64,000 nt of DNA, taken from contig JAOALB010000094.1 in the NCBI GenBank assembly GCA_025331125.1, positions 108,565-172,564 on the forward strand, given 5' to 3'. A program made the position numbers and the translations under genes. The notes under the pieces are model-generated. The model was not told where the DNA came from, searched no databases, and saw only the letters and a program-made list of their open reading frames with translations. Positions 57,077 through 64,000 of this stretch are shown here, in pieces; position 1 is the first letter of the stretch, and every line of letters begins with the position of its first letter. The stretch comes from Mycogone perniciosa (taxonomy: Eukaryota > Ascomycota > Sordariomycetes > Hypocreales > Hypocreaceae).

Positions 57077-57667
57077 GACAGCCCTCGCCAACGCAGTCAA
57101 GGGCAGCAGCATGTTCGACGGTGCGTCTCGCCTGTGGGGGAGCCCGGGCCATTGTCGAGTTTGATCTGCGGGAGAGAAAAGGGCGCCAGGTCAGGGATGA
57201 TGGCTGGAGCCACTGGACGCGGTGCACCTGGGACGGCAGAGGAAAAACGAACGAGATCTGACAGGTAACCGACCAGTTACGCCTCGAGGATGCTTGGCCA
57301 GCCAAGTGCAAGTCCATGGCGGCGAACTACTGTATGGGCAAAGTACTTTGCAACGCCATTCTCGTCTGTCCACTCAGACTTTCTTTTTCATACACAAGAT
57401 GCGACGGCTCGTTTCTGCGTGTCTGACGATGCAGATGCAGGGCAGGAAAAAAAAGAGGAGTTGTCTCGATTCGATCGAGGTCCGCAGCAGGTCACTCACC
57501 GATCACATCACTGCACTGTCTCTCCCTCTCCGTTATCCCGCAGAGCCAAGCTCTCACCCTGGGGGGTTGCCCATGCGAAAAGATATGAATCATCACGGGT
57601 CAGTAGCGCCTGGTCTATGCTCTGCCCTGTTGCCCACGAGCTGTCCTGTCCGTCAATTGCTACTCCA

Positions 57668-57734
57668 TAGTCTGTAGTCCAAACTCCGTATCTCTGTAGT
57701 CTGTAGCCTGTCGTCTGTAGCCCGTAGTCCGTAC
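57668..57734. repeat. Imperfect tandem repeat, unit about TCTGTAGTC
   Basis: Units read TAGTCTGTAGTC, CTCTGTAGTCTGTAGCC, TGTCGTCTGTAGCC and CGTAGTCCGTA, about six copies of a 7-9 base unit with drift. The last copies approach the TACTCCGTA motif, so the repeat may share its origin. Confidence 0.75.
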
Positions 57735-60727
57735 CATCATCACCGTTGGGCCCGAGGCGTTGTCCGGCGTTGCAGCAACATTAGCGTAGGATTTGAAGGG
57801 ACGAGTCGGCGTATCCACGGGGCGTGTCGTGATGGAGACTGTGGTCCGGGCCAGAGCAAAAAAACAAAAGGCAAAACAAGGGTGGCGGCCACCAACGGCA
57901 GGCGAGAGCAACACCACTGGTGCAAAAGAGAGAGGGAAAAAAAAACAAGGCATATTGTTGTTGCTTTTGTCAAGAGGAGGTTACGTTAAGAAGGTTTGCG
58001 CAAGGGGCGGAAAGCAGACCAAGCCATAGTGCCCCTGTTGGGCTAAACCCCATGCGGACACGTGTGCGCTGAATGACTGCTGCAATGGCTGCTGTATTTT
58101 GCCATTTTGCTTCGCACACACATTCATAGCTCGTGAGGAGAAATTGTCAGCAGATCAGCTCGTCCACTAGATCACTAGATGCCTACACAAAAGTAAGTAA
58201 CACATTGTAGGAAGGGAGAGGCGATCAGCATACTGGCTGTCTGTGCCTTTTACTTGTTTTGTTATGTAACATGTAACCATTGGCGTCTCCATATTGCCAC
58301 GACATTCAGCTATCAATGCTGTCACGTACATATATGACGAGGAGTAGTATAAGTTGATGTTGACAATACGCTCCACTCGGATAATGCCTTTATGGCTTGC
58401 ATTTAGAGTAGTAGTAGTAGCAATACTAGAATTAATAACTCGTATAATACTACTGCTACTCGTTGTTCAGCTACGTTACAGCTATCCCTTCCATCGTATT
58501 CCGTATGCCCTGAAGCTCTTTAGTATTATGGAGTACGGAGCACTGCTACCGAGATATAGCACTATGCCACAACCTACAAGAGCCGGAGCACATCTCGGAA
58601 TCTAGTAATCACCGGCACATGCCATGCCATGAGTCGGCTCGCCTTATAATAGTATGTCCTAGGTACTCCGTACGAGTACGAGTAGCAGTAATATGCCAAG
58701 CTACTGCTACTAGTCGACTTCGCTTTGTTGAACAAGCACTCCTCCAATTTTCCTTGCCCATGCACGTACCAAGATGCATAGACCAAGATTTCTTTTATCG
58801 CGTGTGTTTTGTTGGTTGCCCAAAGCGAGACATAGCAAATTAGACAGTTGCACTGAACTAACAACTTGGAGAGAGGCTTTCGCCATGATGGATAGGTTTC
58901 CCGTGATGCCCCCTCACCCGAGTCTCCACGCACCACACAAAGAAACCTCCCGTCTGCAGTAGGGGCGGCCATGATGATACAAATGGCGCTACGGAGTACA
59001 CCCGCCTCCCTGATCAAGGGTCCGCCAAAGGAAAAAAAAGAATGGTCCGAGTAGAGATAAAAGGAAAAAAAAGACAGAATACGGGTGGGAACACCCCGTG
59101 ATAAGTCCGTCCGCAAAAGCAGACACACAGAAACAGATCTCGCTGCCATAGCGATTTGGTGTGTTTGGCTATCAGATGTACCTTACATGAGCGATGACCT
59201 TGGTGTCTTCATCGTCGTAACTCTGTCAGTTTCTGACGAGTTGAGAATCTTCGTCATCGAATCGGACGCGATGACTCGTGTGTGTCTTCACCAGCATCAT
59301 TTTGTATTAGATAAATTAAGTAAATCTTCAGCCCCAACGCTCCCCAGTCGGCTCTGTGCTGTGCGTATCTAATACATACATATGTCAGACTAAGTACCTT
59401 GGTACTCATGGAAAACATGCATACGTGTGTACTTCGTATGTACGTGCTCATTTCTTGACAGAGGCGTCATCTGAATCTTGCGACCCCATCGGCAAGCTGA
59501 ACATCCGTCAGTACCCTAAATGCAAGGGTGGCCATGATGGAGAACCCTGGCAAATGAGAAAAGATCGATTAACAGAGACACCACGTTGCCCCGAATCGAG
59601 CGTCTGGATGCAAGGCATGGTGGTTCAAAACACAATCTCCTCGACGCAAGGGAGACTGAACCACTCCCCAGCTTGGTCTCTCCATCTCCAACTAGGAATA
59701 CCATTAATTAGTCGTAATATGACTCCATATTGCTGCTCCATGGCCGGGACTGTCGGATTACGGCTTGTGATTTTATTTTATGTACGGAGTATTACTCCAC
59801 AGCGGACGCTACCTAACCTTGCTACCGTCCTCCCATATCTGCGTTCACTATCACACATCGCTAGTATGCATCTCGACACACTAGTAAGACCTGTGCCGTC
59901 CTGTGAGAATTTTCTCCGGTGTTGAAACTCGTGTTGGGCCGCCTTTGTGCAGATTACCTGGAAATCACCCTGTCTTGGCATTGGCATCCCTCGCACTCCC
60001 TACTCCATCGGGAGTGGGGAATAAAAGAACCTTGGAAAGGATCAAAGATGAAAAGAGAGAACTGACATCATGAACATGATCTGTCACCACACCGTAGAAG
60101 CATTCCAAGTCCCTCGAATGGCGTCTTTCTCTCTGGTACCACAACAGGACAGCCACCCGAACCCCTGTCGAAGACCCCAAATCTGGTACTACTATTACTA
60201 CTACTAGTAATACATAGTAATACTCCGTGTACTCCGTACTTTGTAGAGAGTCCCTTGCCAGCCATGTTGGTTCAACAATAACGCAAGGGCCGGAAACAGG
60301 CCCTTACCATGGACAATGGCGAACATCTTTCCGATAGATGATGGATAATAGGGCTAGCACCCGAAATTTTTCTGGAGAAGACATGGTCTTTTATTTTCTT
60401 GGTTGTGATCTCAGATTCTCAGCACAGCTTGTTCGACATTCGCAAGAGGTTGCGTCAACACTCCCTTGACTAGGTACTGCATCCGTCCATGCAAAAAAAA
60501 AAGACCGCCTCAAACGAACAAGCCAGCAGGCTTGAGTGGCGGACGCCACAAACGATTCACGGCAGAGGGCTGCAGATGCCAGAGACAGACAGCTCTGCTG
60601 ACAATTGTCATATGCAAATGCTATCCAGCCACGCCGGGCGAAGCTGAGGGGGTGGAGTCTAACGCTGTCAGATGCTGGATCGACAATTGGCTGTTGTTGT
60701 TTGTTACGTGCCAGACGCTGTCTAAGA

Positions 60728-60759
60728 ACTACTACTACTGCTGCTACTATTACTACTAT
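60728..60759. repeat. (ACT)n microsatellite
   Basis: ACTACTACTACTGCTGCTACTATTACTACTATT, an imperfect trinucleotide repeat. Similar TAG/TAC runs recur at 58411-58424, 60186-60206 and 62173-62190. Confidence 0.85.
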
Positions 60760-61004
60760 TGTGTCACACTCGCCGGGTCGTGCATTTATGTAGTAATGAG
60801 GAGCGTCTGTCTATGCGCCACCGTTTTGGGCTCCTAAAATATGAAAGACTTTGCAGACAGTCTGCTACAATTTATGCTCGACATTGTCTTGGGACATGGA
60901 GCCTGTCCCTGGAAACTGCTCGTCCCCGGCGAATTTCCTGGGTTTCAAGATTAGCACTGGAGGAGACATCTTCGGTTTACTACGGCATGACTCTGAGGGG
61001 GGTG

Positions 61005-61926
61005 TCAAACATACCAGCCTCGCTCCTCGCCACAGCTCAAGAAACTGCAGTCGCTGTTGGCCTCACACGCCCAACCCCCAACAACTGAGCCGGTGGCCAA
61101 GTCCTCGCTCTTGTTATCGAGGTCTTTCCGGCGGTAAACGCTCAGTCCACAAGTGAAGGCGTGGAAGTCATCAGTCTCAACGGACTCCGGGAACTTGCCG
61201 GTGAGGATGCGGCCCAGCATGATAACGACGGCTGCATGTGTGGACAGCACTACAACTCGCCTATCTTCGGCATCGCATTGATCAATTATGCTCTGCATCG
61301 TGGCCGTGAGCCTTGCCTGCAGCTGGGCCAACGTCTCACCCCTCCTTGACGGGTGGTGAGCGGACAGGTGAGTCTCGTCATAAGCCGGAAACATGGACTT
61401 CAGGACATCAGATGATGCCGGCCCCGGATGTTCAAAAGGTGCGGATCCGAACCATTCGCTGAGCCCATGCTCCGGCCGTATCGTCGCAGCGGCGGACGTA
61501 TCGCGAGAAGCAACGCCACCAACAACGCCGCCCTGGGGGCCTCTGCGATTCTGCAGCAGCTGCTGTTGGAGCCCAACGAAGGGGTAGATGGTCTGGAGGC
61601 ACCGATAGTACGGGCTCGAATACACAGCCTCAACTGGAGGATCCAAGGTCATCAAATGATGCCCAAGTTCTCTCGCCTGATCGAGTCCGTGGGCGGTGAG
61701 GGCCGGATCCACCGCGATACCTGTTGGTGACGGAACTGAAGCTGAATATACTCCAGTGGCAGGGTTGACGGACCAACTGCTGCGGAACTGGAGCCAACAA
61801 TAGCAACGGTCAATACAGAAACTCCAGCCTCGTGACGCCCTTGTCTGCAGTTGGGGGTGAGGGGAAAGGGGGGAGGGGGCAACACTTTACCCCATGACGA
61901 ACGACGTAGATTGTCTCGAGAGGCAT
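61005..61926 (-). CDS. Histidine phosphatase (phosphoglycerate-mutase family), TFIIIC tau55-like
   Basis: Exons are 61891-61926 (12 codons) and 61005-61787, about 272 residues. The first exon encodes MPLETIYVVRHG, so the catalytic RHG motif is completed exactly at the splice donor (GTAAAG). The second exon continues FRSSWSVNPATGVYSASVPS, then DPALTAHGLDQARELGHHL, VYSSPYYRCLQT (the conserved Arg), GLSEWFG (the acid) and VVVLSTHAAVVIMLGR (second catalytic His). The set of catalytic residues is complete. The FRS-W-V-P-TG-Y insertion after RHG is characteristic of the clade including yeast Tfc7 (tau55 of TFIIIC) and fungal relatives; whether this one serves Pol III or is a free phosphatase cannot be told. 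Confidence 0.88.
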
Positions 61927-62160
61927 GTTTAAGGAGTTGAGGGCAACGGCTTAGATCCTGGTTGAGGCAAGGAGGCGTGGTGTTGTGTACGGAGTTGGTA
62001 GGTACTACTGTGTGTATGTATCCCTTGAGCCGGCGTTGCTGCACTCTTGAGCGGCGCGTGAGGCGAGATGATGCAGGTCAAAGTTGGAGTTGAGCCAGGT
62101 TTTCTGGGGCCATATGGAGTTATGTTTCGAGACAACACTGGTGCTTCATGTACAGTACAT

Positions 62161-62196
62161 TGGCGGTGGTGGTAGTAGTAGTGGTAGTAGTGGTAT
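62161..62196. repeat. (TGG/TAG)n simple repeat
   Basis: TGGCGGTGGTGGTAGTAGTAGTGGTAGTAGTGGTA, trinucleotide repeat with purine substitution between TGG and TAG. It lies about 235 bases upstream of the histidine phosphatase ATG, in its probable promoter. Confidence 0.85.
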
Positions 62197-62814
62197 CGGG
62201 ACACGTCCGGAGTCTAGATAGGCATACATAGACGTGGTCATGGTTATTCTCAGGAATGCTTCCGAGTTCGCAAGGATGAACAAGGGTCTATTTTTGCCGC
62301 GGCTCCAGCGCAATTCAGGCTTAGTGTCTGTGGCCAGGCTATCGTGTCGCCATTAATCCTTGCCCACCGCTGTGCAGAGTCAGGTGATGGAACTGGAGCC
62401 TTGACATGAAGAACCCTCGAGCGAATTAGAGGTATTATTTTACACCAACCCGGTAGATGTTGAAAATCTATGTAGATTCTAGAACAAGTCAACGTCTGGC
62501 CCCGTAGTGAGTTTAGGCTATTTTGCCAGGTACCGGGTAATTGAACGAGTCAGGCAGAACAGCCTAGATTTCCTCCAGCACAAAGTAGACACTCCGCAGT
62601 AGCATCGTTACGAAGGACTAATGTTCGCAAACAACCCATTTTTAACATCAAACCATAGTGTTTGTCTCAACTACGAGGCTCGTCACATTAAAGTCCGCAT
62701 GCGTAATGCCAAGCATCTTCGTGGCGTGCCGTCACATCACCCTACCCGGCACAATGCAAAATGGCAACCCCAAAAGAAAGCAACCAATAAACATCCACAA
62801 TCTTCGTCACGTAC

Positions 62815-62845
62815 ACGTGTGTGTGTATGTATGTGTGTGTGTGTT
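62815..62845. repeat. (GT)n/(TATG)n microsatellite
   Basis: CGTGTGTGTGTATGTATGTGTGTGTGTGT, alternating purine-pyrimidine sequence. Non-coding. Confidence 0.9.
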
Positions 62846-63924
62846 GGCTCCAAGGATACTACATATTTGCTACTAACATCAATAGGACGTGCTCAACAAA
62901 AAGTCCCGGAACCAATATGTATGTACGGAGTACGGAGTATAGTAAGTAATATATACTACTCCACAGCACCATGCAATGCAATCACTTTAGACGCTCGGAG
63001 TCTCTTTTTGGTCAATTAGACGAGTGCGCGTGCTCCGTACGTTCGCGAATCACCTTCAAGTATGACGACCACAATGCGTTGATTGCTGTGGATTCGTTAT
63101 AGATTTTGAGTGAACGGAACCAACCAACACCAACTCGTGGATTTGCAACACAGTGCGATCGTCTCATCGCAGATACGTTGGCCCTTCACTCCCAAGTATG
63201 TACTCCGTATGTATGTATGTACATATCAAAGCGACCTCTTTTCTCTGCACAAAGACGCAACAAGATGCTTTGAGCTGATGGATCATACGGACACCCCCAA
63301 CGGCTGAAGTACCCGGAGTGTCGATCCGGACTCCGGAAACCAGGGTGTCCACAAACCATACGAGTATTACCTGGACATGAGCCTGAGCAGATCCCCATAA
63401 GCACGAAGATTCTCTCCGCACAAACAACACAAACCCCCGCCTGCTTTCTGCACAAATGCAACTAGTATTACCCGGCAGCCATTCATCGACACAAGAAGAC
63501 GTGTACGAAAGAGTCAGTGGAGTCAATGCACCGGATAATGGTGAGTCAAAGAGACAGTCCACATGGCAGATACGACTAACATGCTTATCTCTAGCCGATG
63601 AATAAAGAGCCTATCTCTAACCGGTGAACAAAGAACGCCAAAAAGCCAACTTGCTCGGCTCGAACTCGGACCGCTGCTGACGAAGAACATTTCCACATTT
63701 TATCGTCCTTCTCTGATCTCTTTCGATGGGGATGACAGTGATACTACTACCTCTACGGAGTACTACTACTGCTAATGCTAACGAAAGTCTCGACACAATG
63801 GTCTTAGACATCCCGACTCGCCAAGCAAAACAATCACACCTGGGGGTTCACCAGTAAGATCCCAGCAATGTACATAGGTGATAGCCTTCTTGGACGTGAT
63901 GTGATGTCTGTGCCCCCTCCGGGG

Positions 63925-63925
<1 letters not shown>

Positions 63926-64000
<75 letters not shown>
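63926..64000. other. 75-base poly-G run, probable assembly artefact
   Basis: Every base from 63926 to the window end is G, preceded by CCCCCTCCGGGGC. No natural tract of this length is expected in fungal DNA; two-colour sequencing chemistry calls poly-G when signal is lost. It probably marks a contig end and should be masked. Confidence 0.85.

Larger units (their letters stand above)
55437..61004. other. Long region without a credible gene (5.5 kb)
   Basis: The interval includes the SANT-gene promoter and a likely 5'UTR intron acceptor (CTTTCAG near 55577 on the minus strand). Open frames at 58574-59149 and 59356-59925 have no domain, are crossed by TAG/TAC-rich simple sequence and lack splice partners. 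It holds the microsatellites listed separately and many copies of the dispersed motif, for example 58527-58537, 58663-58679, 59780-59790 and 60221-60243. A poorly conserved or non-coding transcript cannot be excluded. Confidence 0.5.
61927..63925. other. Terminal intergenic region
   Basis: No coding gene is visible over 2 kb. It contains a TGG/TAG tract at 62161-62196, a (TG)n/(TATG) tract at 62815-62845, tandem dispersed motif at 62923-62940 and a further copy at 63198-63210. Frames near 63164-63562 lack any domain. Confidence 0.45.

Noticed and set aside
56994..57734. Tandem repeats as a CRISPR array
   Set aside because: Units are 4-9 bases with no unique spacers, in a eukaryotic genome; these are simple repeats.
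58574..59149. 191-codon minus-strand open frame
   Set aside because: Runs through TAG/TAC simple repeat and gives poly-Ser/Tyr; no domain or splice signals.
59356..59925. 189-codon plus-strand open frame
   Set aside because: No domain, composition of random sequence, and contains a copy of the dispersed motif.
458..63925. A secondary-metabolite or defence gene cluster
   Set aside because: All recognised genes are unrelated housekeeping functions on both strands; no core synthase, transporter or NLR-type gene is present.
63926..64000. Poly-G as a telomeric G-rich strand
   Set aside because: There are no TTAGGG units; a homopolymer is better explained as a sequencing artefact.

Overview
The window is chromosomal DNA of a filamentous ascomycete. 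The evidence is intron-rich genes (introns mostly 50-80 bases, GTRNGT 5' sites, CTRAC/CTAAC-like branch points), roughly one gene per 3 kb, and fungal families such as CLA4, ATP23, MRH4, PDS5 and a two-PHD RCO1 protein. A Sordariomycete, perhaps Hypocreales, is my best guess from overall protein character. That placement is inference; no marker gene was compared. The last 75 bases are pure G, so the sequence ends in an assembly or sequencing artefact, probably a contig end.

Nineteen protein-coding genes are supported, most with exon structures I rebuilt by hand from splice signals and reading-frame continuity. Left part (0.4-27 kb): a Ser/Thr-rich repeat surface protein (-), the cohesin regulator PDS5 (+), the SWI/SNF subunit SNF5 (-), glutamate 5-kinase PRO1 (+), an EBP1/PA2G4-type protein (+), the RPD3S subunit RCO1 (+) and an RRM+Pumilio RNA-binding protein (-). 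Middle part (30-53 kb): the PAK kinase CLA4 (-), glycyl-tRNA synthetase (-), the mitochondrial protease ATP23 (+), Aurora kinase (-), TIP41 (+), a disordered protein of unknown function (-), the mitochondrial DEAD-box helicase MRH4 (-), a small secreted LPMO-like protein (+), a CBM48 protein (-) and the Pol II import factor IWR1 (+). Right part (54-64 kb): a gene with a SANT-like domain (-), then about 5.5 kb with no credible gene, then a histidine phosphatase (-).

The genes do not form a pathway or biosynthetic cluster; this is ordinary housekeeping chromosome. Loose themes recur by chance or shared biology: chromatin and mitosis (PDS5, SNF5, RCO1, Aurora), mitochondrial maintenance (GRS1, ATP23, MRH4) and signalling (CLA4, TIP41). 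Several pairs are divergent over 0.6-1.4 kb and may share promoters (SNF5/PRO1, GRS1/ATP23, Aurora/TIP41, CBM48/IWR1).

The intergenic DNA is the most distinctive part. It carries many copies of a near-palindromic 9-mer, TACGGAGTA/TACTCCGTA with the variant TACGAAGTA/TACTTCGTA, often in tandem, and I noticed none inside the coding exons. It also holds microsatellites, a CTGTGCT minisatellite and one AT-rich island that could be a decayed transposon. Two introns (Aurora and IWR1) appear to use GC-AG borders. I found no tRNA, rRNA, CRISPR array, intact transposon or telomere repeat.
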